Source: Notospermus geniculatus
Taxonomy: Eukaryota > Nemertea > Pilidiophora > Heteronemertea > Lineidae
DNA: 64,000 nucleotides
Direction of reading: 5' to 3'
NCBI GenBank assembly: GCA_002633025.1
Contig: NMRB01001592.1
Span: forward strand, 1,989-65,988
The notes under the pieces are model-generated. The model had not been told where the DNA came from, ran no database searches, and worked only from the letters and a program-made list of their open reading frames with translations. The stretch's first letter is position 1; the number at the start of each line of letters is the position of its first letter. Of this stretch, positions 55,501-58,289 are shown in pieces. The translations under genes and the position numbers were made by a program.

Positions 55501-57367
55501 GTCCTTTGGCGAATGCAAGGAGTGCGATCATCAGCAATCCCAGATTTTTTAAAGGGGCGCAGCGCGATCGCGCCCCTTAAATGTTATGCACTGTTTCGGT
55601 GTGTTCTCTACCTTTATAGCAACATCAAAACTTCTTTAGTGGGCCTTATTTGTGTGGCAGTCTAGGAAAACCCGTCGGATGTCGCATTTGAGGAAAGTGT
55701 TAATGGCCTTGGTGAACCCGCACATTTCAATAGCCGAAACCTACCACGTAACAGGTGAACAATAGCAGTTCAATGCACAGGCAATCTAACAACCCTTGTT
55801 GATCACTCAGCGATTCCGACGGGTTATCCCAGACGGTCACACATTTAGTATACTCACCATATTGGAAGAAATAATTCCTATAATAGAATGCCCCCTGATC
55901 CACATATTCTATGATATATCCTTTGTGAATAATGAGCGGGTTTTCACTAAATCCATCTGCGTTCATAGAAGAATCTAAAATTGCCACACCGTTGCACAAA
56001 GACGACCGAATGGTCTGATCACAGACGTTTTTATTCCCTAAAAGTTGTTGCATGCGCCGGGCAGCCGATGTCCGTGTGAGACTTATAGTCCGTTCTTCCT
56101 CACCGCCGAGTTCATTCCGAAAGAACGGACAGGACAGAACGAGATCGTTACTTTTCCCATCTCCGTTGTCGTCACCGATTGAATCGCTGTCGGTGTCGTG
56201 TCCAACCGCGTAATTTGCCGATGCAGCCGAAGCACCAGTTGCTGTATTCCTACGCTTATTCAAGAGATTTCGATTCTTAATCTGTTCTAAAAGATTCAAA
56301 CCGATGCTCTGACAGTCGTAATGTACAAAAGTTTTCCGCCGCTGCCGTTCATCCACCTCATCAGAATTATCAGCACCTTTACTCCCTGCTTCCGATGAGC
56401 CATCACTCTTCGCACCACGAAGTTTACGAAAGAGCGCAGGGCCATCCTTTTTCGACTTGTCCTTCATTTTGGAAAATTTGGCCTTCGTTTTTGGACTGGT
56501 CATTCCGTCTGTGTTATCCTGCTCGGCGACAGCAGCAACGTTATTCATTTTCACACTTGTTATGTTCACACCAGTGGTCTCAGTCGATTTCACAGCGTCA
56601 ATTTTCCCGCCCAAAAGCTGGTGAATTTTTGGCGGGGCAGGACTCCTCTGATCCAAGTTATCGTTCTTGTAATTTTTCAACATTGAAAAGAAACTGTTCT
56701 CTGGATTACTCTGGCCGAGAAGATCCAGCGACGAGGTGCTGCCGTAATCCCGACGGAGGCCAACTTTGCTGAGTTTTCCAGGACTGGGTGCTACACTAGC
56801 TGACGCTCCATCAACCTGATCAATATCAAGGCTACTGTTACTCCGATACAGATTACCTTTCTCCGGTGATTTTTTATGCCATTTTGGATACTTTTGTTGA
56901 CTAGGCTTTGGCACAGAGTTTTGCGCAGGTACAGAACTTGCTAAAATCTTTGGCTCAGGTTGTTGCGTATTACTTCGACTGTATGGAATTCCACCGACAG
57001 CACTTGGCGACATCACAGTCTTCCAATTTGTGTTAGCCAAAGGGACCTGCTTCCTCTCTGCGTAAGAATTCCTCGACTCACCGCTCTGTCCATGCCCTTT
57101 TAACTTCACACGGTAATAACTGTCAGTGGCACCTTCTCTGCCTGGGGCACTGCTTCCATCAGAAAGGTACCCCTCGGCAGAAGTTGCATCGGAAAATCGC
57201 TTGTAATTATCAGGGTTCCGGTGCATTTTTTGGTAATATTCGACAGCCTGTATAGCACGCTGCCTCACTTTATCGCCGTACTGAGCATTATGACCCGGCG
57301 ACGAGTGACCAATCACGAGGTTATGACTCGCACGCTGGGGAGAATTCCGCACGAAACGTCCCTCCAT
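1460..57367 (-). CDS. SIPA1L: SIPA1-like (SPAR family) Rap GTPase-activating protein, 16 coding exons, 3' end not seen
   Basis: Whole-gene entry; exons are listed separately. Sixteen exons joined at GT-AG sites give one open frame of 1,356 codons plus 2 nt. Residues 1-503 are a Ser-rich N-terminus with family blocks [10 protein letters not shown] (206-215) and RRNTATGAS (372-380). The RapGAP domain covers about 484-800, with [17 protein letters not shown] and catalytic HVGND (715-719). A conserved domain follows, then PDZ (about 963-1042, GLGQLGF at 972-978) and a Ser/His-rich tail. Family knowledge: these proteins stimulate GTP hydrolysis on Rap1/Rap2 and act at synapses, actin and cell junctions. 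Vertebrate members are about 1,700-1,800 residues, so roughly the last 300, including the coiled coil, are missing here. Exon order and domains make the call near certain; which vertebrate paralogue is closest cannot be told. Confidence 0.95.
1760..2974. mobile_element. hAT-like non-autonomous element filling intron 15
   Basis: Inverted termini start CAGGGTTCTCGCCAGG and continue with a shared CAGCATGTCGC word at both ends (about 1760-1795 and 2941-2974). CAACCC flanks both ends. At 1,215 bp it makes up about 86% of the 1,414-bp intron. No transposase frame is seen. CAGGG termini suggest hAT, but no clear 8-bp target duplication is visible. Confidence 0.65.
2983..3436 (-). CDS. SIPA1L: SIPA1L exon 15 (Ser/His-rich region)
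   Basis: Residues 1170-1320 plus one base. [17 protein letters not shown] aligns with the family block AHSDEKWYDGDRTES. Downstream are Ser-rich stretches and a His-rich run [11 protein letters not shown] coded by CAT/CAC repeats. Acceptor is TTCTACTTTCAG|TCTTAC, donor CAGAGAG|GTGGGT, phase 1. Transposon ends lie 23 nt upstream of the acceptor and 8 nt downstream of the donor. Confidence 0.88.
3460..3661. mobile_element. MITE (TGTGAGCCGCTCTGGC family) next to exon 15 acceptor
   Basis: About 200 bp with degenerate inverted ends (TGTGACCCGCTCTGGC / GCCAGAGTCGGTCACA). Its interior is the reverse complement of the copy at 24644-24846. It ends 23 nt before exon 15. Confidence 0.7.
4832..4890 (-). 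CDS. SIPA1L: SIPA1L exon 14 (19-codon mini-exon)
   Basis: Residues 1150-1169, 59 bp, encoding [19 protein letters not shown]. Acceptor is TTTTTGCAG|GTTCG, donor GCAAAG|GTACGG. No family homology is evident. Support comes from the phase match on both sides (1 in, 0 out) and good splice signals; a short alternatively used exon is possible. Confidence 0.7.
4891..8384. other. SIPA1L intron 13
   Basis: Holds the 70-bp duplication at 6095-6237, a 25-27-bp doublet (CTGGCATTCTTTTGAAGTTT) near 7705-7752, a G run at 7194-7203, and a partial repeat with GTCAATTTGACGGCCAACGT at 8200-8340 related to 59280-59450. No gene seen. Confidence 0.6.
6095..6237 (+). repeat. Exact 70-bp tandem duplication in intron 13
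   Basis: CAGAACACCCTGCAGCACG ... GGGCCTACTCCT is present twice in direct order with no mismatch seen. Confidence 0.9.
8385..8698 (-). CDS. SIPA1L: SIPA1L exon 13 (Ser-rich region after PDZ)
   Basis: Residues 1045-1149 plus one base. The sequence is polar and Ser-rich with an internal duplication: [13 protein letters not shown] followed 20 residues later by [13 protein letters not shown]. Acceptor is ATATTTCAG|ACTCG, donor ACTACAG|GTGAGT. Homology to vertebrates is weak, so the call rests on frame continuity across both junctions and on splice consensus. The vertebrate block just after PDZ (around EYKMNEG) was not found, so an exon may have been missed or lost here. Confidence 0.82.
9262..9412 (-). 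repeat. SINE-A fragment lacking its tRNA head
   Basis: Tail half only: GGGCCAAAGCC to CATCTCAAGCTACTCATG and TTGGATGGGG, then CACTGTCCAATGACAT. Confidence 0.6.
9503..9750 (-). CDS. SIPA1L: SIPA1L exon 12 (PDZ domain)
   Basis: Residues 963-1044 plus two bases. A complete PDZ domain starts [15 protein letters not shown] (carboxylate-binding loop G-L-G-F type at 972-978). It continues with [20 protein letters not shown] and [20 protein letters not shown] to VKVVVIPP. This matches SIPA1L PDZ domains at most positions. The acceptor is TACTTTCAG|ACATT and the donor CGCAA|GTAAGA. Family knowledge: the PDZ binds C-terminal peptides of membrane and scaffold proteins. Confidence 0.96.
10088..10202 (-). 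CDS. SIPA1L: SIPA1L exon 11 (just before PDZ)
   Basis: Residues 924-962, 115 bp. [15 protein letters not shown], then [17 protein letters not shown], align with LKIFYERGECV and EIKEIVKRLQFVSKGCE of vertebrate SIPA1L. Acceptor is TCTCTTTCAG|TCTTC, donor TGTGAA|GTAAGA, phase 0 at the 3' side. Confidence 0.92.
10286..10660. mobile_element. MITE carrying a nested insertion
   Basis: Inverted ends ATAGAGGCTTTGCAT / ATTGCAAAGCCTCTAT; the body includes CACGTCATGGTCGGCTCA. It is interrupted at 10339-10496. Confidence 0.6.
10339..10496. mobile_element. hAT-like short element nested in the MITE
   Basis: Termini CAGGGCTAGAATTT / AAATTCTAGCCCTG. The direct repeat ATGCTGCAG spans the left junction and follows the right one, marking the target. 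Confidence 0.65.
10676..10940 (-). repeat. SINE-A (tRNA-derived)
   Basis: Shares GGCCGAAGCC, CTTGCAAAG and the TTTACTGTCC-type body with the 23.4-kb copy. The head is degraded (ACAGGACCTGCTGCTTGC ... ATCAAGGCTGC). Confidence 0.65.
11370..11515 (-). CDS. SIPA1L: SIPA1L exon 10 (domain between RapGAP and PDZ)
   Basis: Residues 876-923 plus two bases. [20 protein letters not shown], then [17 protein letters not shown], align with the family pattern [20 protein letters not shown] ... NCSCRDVIGWTS. Acceptor is TTGATTTCAG|GTTGA, donor AATAG|GTCAGT. The split codon AG|T gives Ser, as in relatives. Confidence 0.93.
12150..12247 (-). CDS. SIPA1L: SIPA1L exon 9 (linker after RapGAP)
   Basis: Residues 843-875, 98 bp. 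It encodes a basic linker, [17 protein letters not shown], then [12 protein letters not shown]. The latter aligns with the family block MGAIVWAVRAED that opens the domain between RapGAP and PDZ. Acceptor is TTCTTTTAG|GAAAA, donor GTGCAG|GTGAGG. It was located by phase and homology. Confidence 0.92.
12372..12582. mobile_element. Tc1/mariner-like (pogo-type) MITE
   Basis: Termini CAGTGGAACCTTGGTAAGTG / GTTCCACTG with TA on each side (12370-71, 12583-84). It occupies over half of intron 8. A related right end (GGGGTTCCACTGTA) is at about 27806-27819. Confidence 0.8.
12621..12755 (-). CDS. SIPA1L: SIPA1L exon 8 (end of RapGAP domain)
   Basis: Residues 798-842 plus one base. [20 protein letters not shown] then [20 protein letters not shown] match the VINAENAAHKSEKF and [11 protein letters not shown] blocks. 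Acceptor is TACTTTCAG|TCATC, donor AAATTAG|GTTAGT. A mariner-like MITE begins 37 nt into the following 373-bp intron. Confidence 0.94.
   Translation of the reverse strand, partial: SSMLKMLFTGHKSLWRWLCELVKNTSKVLLLITPRILLQRLDPN
13092..13255 (+). repeat. SINE-B (tRNA-derived)
   Basis: Pol III promoter-like boxes TGGCCTAGTGGTTAAGG and GGGTTCGAGTC are followed by TGGTAGGAAGCGATGTCTTT and an AT-rich tail. It is uninterrupted at both MITE insertion points of the 25-kb copy. Confidence 0.65.
13501..14210 (+). mobile_element. Helitron/HINE-like element with ACGC microsatellite
   Basis: Starts TAGTGCCAATGGCACTGTGC. It contains CAAAACGCCCCCTACYGGCC twice and an (ACGC)n tract at about 14101-14145. It ends in a hairpin, TTGGCCTATGGGCCAAGC, followed by GGGCTAA. 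A 21-base N gap lies at 13820-13840. It has no target duplication. Confidence 0.65.
14574..15040. mobile_element. Tandem/rearranged MITE (GTGGCAGTCTAGGAAAACCC family)
   Basis: Contains one copy lacking its right end, an internal stretch with repeated GTTGGTTATAGGAAAACCC words (about 14745-14865), and a second copy reaching the right terminus CGCCACACATTTA. Confidence 0.7.
15095..15175 (-). repeat. tRNA-like SINE head
   Basis: Reverse strand has TTGGTCTAGTGGTTTGG (A box) and ATGGTTCAAGTC (B box); the arms do not fold into a clean tRNA. Confidence 0.4.
15838..15988. mobile_element. Palindromic MITE; half copy at 15555-15657
   Basis: Arms TAGGGAGTTTGAGATCAGC ... and GCTGATCTCAAAACTCCCTA. The right half, GACAAATTTTGTGTACATTT to GATCCGTGATAA, is repeated 340 bp upstream. 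Confidence 0.65.
16999..17105 (-). CDS. SIPA1L: SIPA1L exon 7 (RapGAP C-terminal part)
   Basis: Residues 762-797 plus one base. It reads [18 protein letters not shown], then [10 protein letters not shown], matching YSVAVSRSKDVPSFGPPIP and FRDFLLAK in the family. Acceptor is TTTTCCAG|CATTG, donor GCCAAAG|GTAAGA. It completes the Ser codon split by intron 6. Confidence 0.94.
18101..18343. mobile_element. Palindromic MITE (ATAGACAAATCCCAAATTG family)
   Basis: About 243 bp with inverted arms of about 85 bp starting ATAGACAAATCCCAA. The arms carry ACCTCGGTCTGAAACTG and GACGTAA words. Copies are at 28343-28563 and 35667-35913. Confidence 0.85.
18982..19222. mobile_element. piggyBac-like non-autonomous element
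   Basis: TTAA-flanked, with ends CCCTTTAGGCCTGAG / GGCCTGAAGGGT. Shorter inverted ends than the 47-kb copy. Confidence 0.55.
19902..20097. mobile_element. Palindromic MITE (GGGCTGTTCGTTTTCGTC family)
   Basis: Inverted arms GGGCTGTTCGTTTTCGTCAC / GTTGAAAACGAACAGCCC with internal GCAAATTG / CAATTTGC pairing. Related copies are at 37314-37505 and 40001-40200. Confidence 0.7.
20737..20868. mobile_element. Palindromic MITE (AGGCCCCTATTACAT)
   Basis: Arms of about 50 bp starting AGGCCCCTATTACATAGAAG. The core GTTAACAA ... ACCGTGAAGCCATTGTTAAC is shared with the element at 37962-38099. Confidence 0.75.
21851..21920 (+). repeat. 34-bp tandem duplication abutting the palindrome
   Basis: TTCATTTGAGACAGAGACAC ... 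CAGGCC occurs twice without a difference, period 34. Confidence 0.85.
21914..22020. repeat. Perfect palindrome, 53-bp arms, 1-nt spacer
   Basis: The left arm from 21914 (AGGCCTTTCCGTTTGACAGG ...) is exactly complementary to the right arm ending at 22020, around a single A at 21967. It includes GCGCGAAAATGCATGCGCC. Confidence 0.95.
22582..22779. mobile_element. MITE (TGTGAGCCGCTC family)
   Basis: Inverted termini TATGTGAGCCGCTCCAG / CTGGAGCGGCTCACATA with TA-rich flanks. The interior matches the truncated copy at 30666-30842 in opposite orientation. Confidence 0.75.
23411..23781 (-). repeat. SINE-A (tRNA-derived), with internal insertion
   Basis: Reverse strand begins GGAGCCTTGATAGCCGAGTG with B box GGTTCGAATCC, and ends GGCTTCGGCC. 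A 102-bp insert at 23523-23624 is flanked by CTTGCAAAGAAAC on both sides and contains half of the palindrome seen at 43319-43484. Confidence 0.7.
24005..24162 (-). CDS. SIPA1L: SIPA1L exon 6 (RapGAP catalytic helix)
   Basis: Residues 710-761 plus two bases. It carries [20 protein letters not shown], the catalytic segment. Asn718 aligns with the Asn thumb that RapGAPs use in place of an arginine finger (Asn290 of Rap1GAP); His715 and Asp719 are also kept. The residue before His, normally Arg in RKRHIGND, is Cys714 (TGC). The rest, [18 protein letters not shown], is canonical. Acceptor TTTTTCAG|CTT, donor TACAG|GTAAGA. Confidence 0.95.
24362..24515 (+). mobile_element. hAT-like MITE (CAGGGGCGGATCCA family)
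   Basis: Starts CAGGGGCAGATCC and includes GTCGATTTTTCAGATTTG and GTTGGCCAAAAGG. Related copies are at 30912-31077, 34253-34370 and 58124-58289. Confidence 0.7.
24644..24846. mobile_element. MITE (TGTGAGCCGCTCTGGC family)
   Basis: Near-perfect terminal inverted repeats of about 40 bp beginning TATGTGAGCCGCTCTGGC, flanked by TA. Best-preserved copy of the family in the window. Confidence 0.8.
24983..25220. mobile_element. MITE with TA target duplication, inside a SINE
   Basis: Inverted ends AAGGGCGGTGCACAC / GTGTGTGCCGCCCTT flanked by TA on both sides. It splits SINE-B sequence; see 24900-25510. Confidence 0.75.
25235..25354. mobile_element. 120-bp foldback MITE inside the same SINE
   Basis: Arms of about 45 bp (GGGGTCGTATTTTAGAACG ... 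and its near-perfect complement), flanked by AT on both sides. Removing it restores the SINE sequence seen at about 13175-13185. Confidence 0.8.
25676..25779 (-). CDS. SIPA1L: SIPA1L exon 5 (RapGAP core)
   Basis: Residues 675-709, 104 bp. It encodes [20 protein letters not shown] then [14 protein letters not shown], close to identical to the vertebrate family here. Acceptor is CATTTTCAG|CTGAC, donor CAGCAG|GTATGT. The exon completes a Thr codon from exon 4 and ends in phase 0. Confidence 0.95.
25980..26145 (-). mobile_element. MITE (TAGGAGCTGTCAG), copy 1
   Basis: Ends TAGGAGCTGTCAG / GGCTGACTGCTCCTA. The body CCAATAGGTGTCACTACGGC is shared, inverted, with 35346-35513. Confidence 0.65.
26255..26346. 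repeat. AT-rich TTAATTAA tract
   Basis: Almost pure A/T with repeated AATTAATT words, about 90 bp. Confidence 0.8.
27130..27660. repeat. Large foldback of two tRNA-like repeat arms
   Basis: Arms of about 210 bp, at about 27140-27350 and 27437-27645, are inverted and highly similar with a spacer of about 85 bp. Each arm carries a B-box-like GGTTCGAATCTCGG adjoining GAGGTTGGCGAATCGATCAG. One base is N near 27639. Confidence 0.75.
28343..28563. mobile_element. Diverged MITE of the ATAGACAAATCCCAAATTG family
   Basis: Internal arms match 18101-18343, but the termini are altered (CCGTTCTCAATTGACG / GAATTCGAGAACCG). It lies just downstream of exon 4. Confidence 0.75.
28648..28822 (-). CDS. SIPA1L: SIPA1L exon 4 (RapGAP core)
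   Basis: Residues 617-674 plus one base. It encodes [20 protein letters not shown] followed by [24 protein letters not shown], one of the best conserved blocks of the RapGAP domain. Acceptor is TTTTTTCAG|ATT, donor AAA A|GTAAGT. The frame stays open past the donor into the intron, so the donor was set by homology and consensus. Confidence 0.94.
29016..29375 (+). repeat. Minisatellite, ~22-bp unit (GATGGATGGTCAAAACACAA)
   Basis: About 16 imperfect units, some shortened to 17 bp. They open long chance frames (KDGWSKHKR-type repeats) that are not taken as genes. Confidence 0.9.
30537..30665. mobile_element. 129-bp MITE (AAAGCCTGCCGCACACTGGA)
   Basis: Inverted ends AAAGCCTGCCGCACACTGGA / TCCAGTGTGCGGCAGGCTTT and pairing TAGCTATCTGC / GCAGATAGCT inside. 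Confidence 0.7.
30666..30842. mobile_element. Truncated MITE of the TGTGAGCCGCTC family
   Basis: One end (GTGGAGCGGTTCAGATATAA) and the interior match the copy at 22582-22779 reversed; the other end is interrupted near a second palindromic element at 30537-30665. Confidence 0.55.
30912..31077 (-). mobile_element. hAT-like MITE (CAGGGGCGGATCCA family)
   Basis: Full copy in reverse orientation, ending ATCGTGGATCCGCCCCTG. Confidence 0.75.
31227..31427. mobile_element. MITE (GTGGCAGTCTAGGAAAACCC family)
   Basis: 200-bp palindromic element in inverted orientation relative to 55648-55847; termini TTTTGTGGCGGTCTAGG / CCTAGACCGCCTCACATTTA. Confidence 0.75.
32127..32300. mobile_element. Tc1/mariner-like MITE
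   Basis: Termini CAGTCCCCTTCGCTATTACG / CGTAAGAGCGAGGGTGCACTG-like, flanked by TA on both sides. The right TA abuts the next element. Confidence 0.65.
32302..33603. mobile_element. 1.3-kb element with ~200-bp terminal inverted repeats
   Basis: Arms ATATTTCAACACGTTTCC ... TAGCAAAATTGTTTGAAG ... AAGAAAC with a poly-C tract, repeated inverted at about 33420-33603. The middle has no recognisable transposase. Confidence 0.65.
34253..34370 (-). mobile_element. Truncated hAT-like MITE (CAGGGGCGGATCCA family)
   Basis: Shares GGCCAACAAATCTGTAAAAT to TGCAGATTTCAATG with the full copies but lacks the CCCCTG end. Confidence 0.65.
35346..35513 (+). mobile_element. MITE (TAGGAGCTGTCAG), copy 2
   Basis: Reverse-oriented partner of 25980-26145 over its full length. 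Confidence 0.65.
35667..35913. mobile_element. Palindromic MITE (ATAGACAAATCCCAAATTG family)
   Basis: Nearly identical to the copy at 18101-18343 over the full length, indicating recent activity. Confidence 0.85.
36745..36957 (+). mobile_element. Helitron/HINE-like fragment
   Basis: Ends in a hairpin, GCTCACCCCAGGTGAGC, plus CAAAAA. Upstream is TACGTATGTACCAAGTTTCA, like the body of the 13.5-kb element. The left boundary is uncertain. Confidence 0.4.
37314..37505. mobile_element. Palindromic MITE (TGTTCGTTTTCGTC family)
   Basis: Same architecture as 19902-20097: arms with GAGGAATCTGAGTTGTGAT and a central GTGCTGTAC-like core. Confidence 0.65.
37962..38099. mobile_element. Palindromic MITE with related core
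   Basis: Ends TTAAGGCTGCAATCAAATAG / TGTGATTGCAGGCTAA. The core matches 20737-20868 although the ends differ. Confidence 0.7.
38135..38427. mobile_element. Palindromic MITE, 293 bp
   Basis: Arms CTAGGGGCGTTTTCGAATCC ... / ... GGATTCGAAAACGCCCTAG extend about 110 bp with CACTCGTGCTGACC. Confidence 0.75.
38703..39253. mobile_element. Foldback element with ~170-bp arms
   Basis: Arms with GTGCAATATTATTGCAC and GCCAATCTTTCTTCAA recur inverted at about 39075-39253; the loop contains CCCCTCGCGCTCCCCCC. Confidence 0.7.
40001..40200. mobile_element. Palindromic MITE (TGTTCGTTTTCGTC family)
   Basis: Third copy, about 200 bp; arms AGCTGTTCGTTTTCATCACT / GACGAAACCAAACAGT. Confidence 0.65.
41095..41190 (-). 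repeat. tRNA-like SINE head
   Basis: Reverse strand GTCAGAGTGGCGCAGTGGAA resembles an initiator-tRNA A-box region; B box is TAGTTCAATCC. The cloverleaf is broken. Confidence 0.4.
41235..41893. mobile_element. 659-bp MITE (GGCCCGAACTTATAAAAGG)
   Basis: Inverted termini GGCCCGAACTTATAAAAGG / CCTTTATAAGTTCGGGCC. The interior carries repeated TAGACTTGTCT-like words. Confidence 0.65.
42240..42605 (+). repeat. Minisatellite, ~18-21-bp unit (GATGATGACCTACATC)
   Basis: Around 17 variable units with interspersed GTGGTGATGATG; no long frame. Confidence 0.85.
42648..42756. mobile_element. Palindromic MITE (GGGGCCTGTTTCA)
   Basis: Arms GGGGCCTGTTTCATAAAGTG / CACTTTGTGAAACAGGCCCC with GCTAATGGTACC, 109 bp in all. 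Confidence 0.75.
42782..42855. repeat. Short palindrome
   Basis: Arms TGAATAGGCCTATGTCCCTT and complement with a GTGGCCCC centre. Confidence 0.6.
43319..43484. mobile_element. Palindromic MITE (GTCTCCGAATT)
   Basis: Arms with CAAATTTTCGACCCCAATCG and TCAGGCACTTTCTAGTAGAG. Half of it also sits in the SINE at 23523-23624. Confidence 0.7.
45045..45177. mobile_element. MITE (TTAGGCTAAAAATCCAT)
   Basis: Inverted ends TTAGGCTAAAAATCCATTCA / TGAATGGATTCTCTGCCTTA with AATTTTTAGCGGTG pairing. Confidence 0.6.
45225..45350 (-). repeat. tRNA-like SINE head
   Basis: Reverse strand CGGAGTGGTAAGTGTGTTGG and CGGGTTCAATACC act as A- and B-box-like words. No acceptor stem pairing is seen. Confidence 0.4.
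45367..45641. mobile_element. MITE (CACAACTGACCTACC), copy 1
   Basis: Ends CACAACTGACCTACCTT / AAGGTAGGTCAATTGTCC. The body is rich in CCATGCAG/GACGT words. Copy 2 is at 46083-46348. Confidence 0.6.
46083..46348. mobile_element. MITE (CACAACTGACC), copy 2
   Basis: Same body and ends as 45367-45641, moderately diverged. Confidence 0.6.
47233..47270. repeat. Hairpin AATACACCATGTATTGT
   Basis: 17-bp arms, 4-nt loop; a further TACATGGTGTA copy follows. Confidence 0.7.
47464..47774. mobile_element. piggyBac-like non-autonomous element
   Basis: Termini CCCTTTCACTGCCG / CGGCAGTGAAAGGG sit between two TTAA sites (47460-63 and 47775-78), the piggyBac target. The interior has tandem copies of a unit with GGGGCGCCATCTATGAATAG and GGTCGCCTACGGCAG. 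Confidence 0.8.
48993..49585 (+). mobile_element. Helitron/HINE-like element, second copy
   Basis: Same start, hairpin and CTAA end as 13501-14210, with internal deletions and a short ACGC tract. Confidence 0.65.
49699..49887 (-). CDS. SIPA1L: SIPA1L exon 3
   Basis: Residues 554-616, phase 0 at both ends, 189 bp. It begins [17 protein letters not shown] and continues with [14 protein letters not shown] and ELMKLDEQG, matching TLRGAILEDAIPST and QLLKLDEQG in vertebrate SIPA1L proteins. Acceptor is AATTTCAG|CTT, donor CAAGGG|GTGAGT. A 20.9-kb intron follows, the largest in the gene. Confidence 0.93.
51193..51341 (-). CDS. SIPA1L: SIPA1L exon 2 (start of RapGAP region)
   Basis: Residues 504-553. 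Acceptor TTTTTCAG|AT and donor GTGAG|GTAAGG fit consensus; the 149 bp take phase 1 to phase 0. It reads [18 protein letters not shown], then a Gly/Lys-rich linker, then YRIIVRTSE, matching the family pattern HxNYFGxDExLGPVAVSI ... RTSE. It is too short to stand out as an open frame and was found by homology. Confidence 0.93.
51988..52421. mobile_element. 434-bp foldback MITE
   Basis: Arms of about 75 bp: CTTCATTCCACATCCAATTG ... ATCTCCGCAACGGCTGGGTC and complement. Confidence 0.65.
52769..52915 (+). repeat. Dispersed repeat (GTGTCACTAGTGGTTAAAAC), three copies
   Basis: TCCTGATCAATTTCCCACAC and GTGTGCTGCCCTCTRTCG recur at 58290-58430 and 58506-58640. No termini were recognised. Confidence 0.65.
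54341..54467 (+). repeat. Minisatellite, 20-bp unit (CCTGCTGTACATAAAATTCA)
   Basis: Six near-identical 20-bp units. Because 60 bp is a multiple of three, all frames stay open; no gene is inferred. Confidence 0.9.
55648..55847. mobile_element. MITE (GTGGCAGTCTAGGAAAACCC family) at exon 1 donor
   Basis: Complete copy with inverted termini. Its right end lies 10 nt inside intron 1. The exon 1 reading frame continues through it in the antisense direction for 43 codons. Confidence 0.8.
55858..57367 (-). CDS. SIPA1L: SIPA1L exon 1 (first coding exon)
   Basis: Residues 1-503 plus the first base of 504. The ATG at 57367 is the first Met after an in-frame TGA three codons upstream. The exon holds the low-complexity, Ser/Lys-rich N-terminal region with conserved SIPA1L islands [10 protein letters not shown] (206-215), FFSMLKNYK (226-234), HYDCQSI (349-355), RRNTATGAS (372-380), [14 protein letters not shown] (412-425) and [14 protein letters not shown] (484-497), where the conserved RapGAP region begins. 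Donor is ATATG|GTGAGT, phase 1. The frame stays open 43 further codons into the intron, through a MITE. Human family members carry extra N-terminal sequence, so an unseen upstream exon is possible but not required. Confidence 0.93.
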
Positions 57368-58123
57368 CTTGTATCATTCTATCGTCCACAAACACACTAA
57401 CCAACAAAACAATCACAGGACATAAACACTTATAATGAGACACGTGCCTATAGCTCATGCCTTTAATACCCAATTAACACATAAACTGCTGGACAAACTA
57501 TCACCAAGCTTGCTCTACCGCCAAGCCGATCCATCAAGAAATGTGTTATATCCAAGTTATCCCATCTTTCTATCAGTTCCAATGGTGAGAAATCAGTCAA
57601 GGCAATTAAGCTTAGAAGGAGACCCCATTAGATTAGGCTGGCATATTCCCGATACTCTCCATGGTTGGACCTGATGAAAAGTGTCATATCCTAAGATCCG
57701 TCCAAAGAATCTATCCACCCTGAATCCATTGACGGGATCCTCCGAGGAAATAACCTCCCGATGAATACGTCAGTGTATTCCTTTGGCCGAGCACGTCAAA
57801 CGCTCGAGACTGAATGTCAGACGTTCAGCCAGGAAGCAGCGGCGGGGAATTGGCTTGTATTCATGTCAAATTAATCCTGACGTGTTGGTATGCAAGAAAG
57901 GCAAGTTATCGTATGCAATCTCGGAGTGTGCAGCTCAATATCGAGTCTGATGGGGGCAGGAACGTGATACCACCTGCTTGGTCATCATTTCAATCGGTTC
58001 ATTTTCTTCTCTGACAAATCTTCTCTTGTCGGTTCACTGGCAGCTGAAATGAGAAGTAAAAAGAATTAACAAGAACCTCAACCTAATGGCAATGGGGATC
58101 CTAGCCCACTGCCTGTCACTAGT

Positions 58124-58289
58124 CGGGCGCGGATCCAAGAGGGGCGCACGCCCCCCTTTTGGCTGACAAATCTGTAAAATTGACCATGAAATTCTGAAAT
58201 TTGGAGCAAATCATTGAAATTCACTGCAGATTTCAATGTTTCTGGTACAGTGCGCCCCCCTCTTTTCCGAAATCGTGGATCCGCCCCTG
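58124..58289 (-). mobile_element. hAT-like MITE (CAGGGGCGGATCCA family), nested
   Basis: Full copy inserted into a repeat whose unbroken form, GTGTCACTAGTGGTTAAA, is seen at 52770 and 58507. CTAGT is duplicated at the junctions. Confidence 0.75.

Larger units (their letters stand above)
51342..55647. other. SIPA1L intron 1
   Basis: Contains the foldback at 51988-52421, a dispersed repeat at 52769, a tRNA-like fragment near 53040-53095 and the 54.3-kb minisatellite. The frame at 54727-54960 (plus) is polar and low complexity; I do not call it. Confidence 0.55.
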
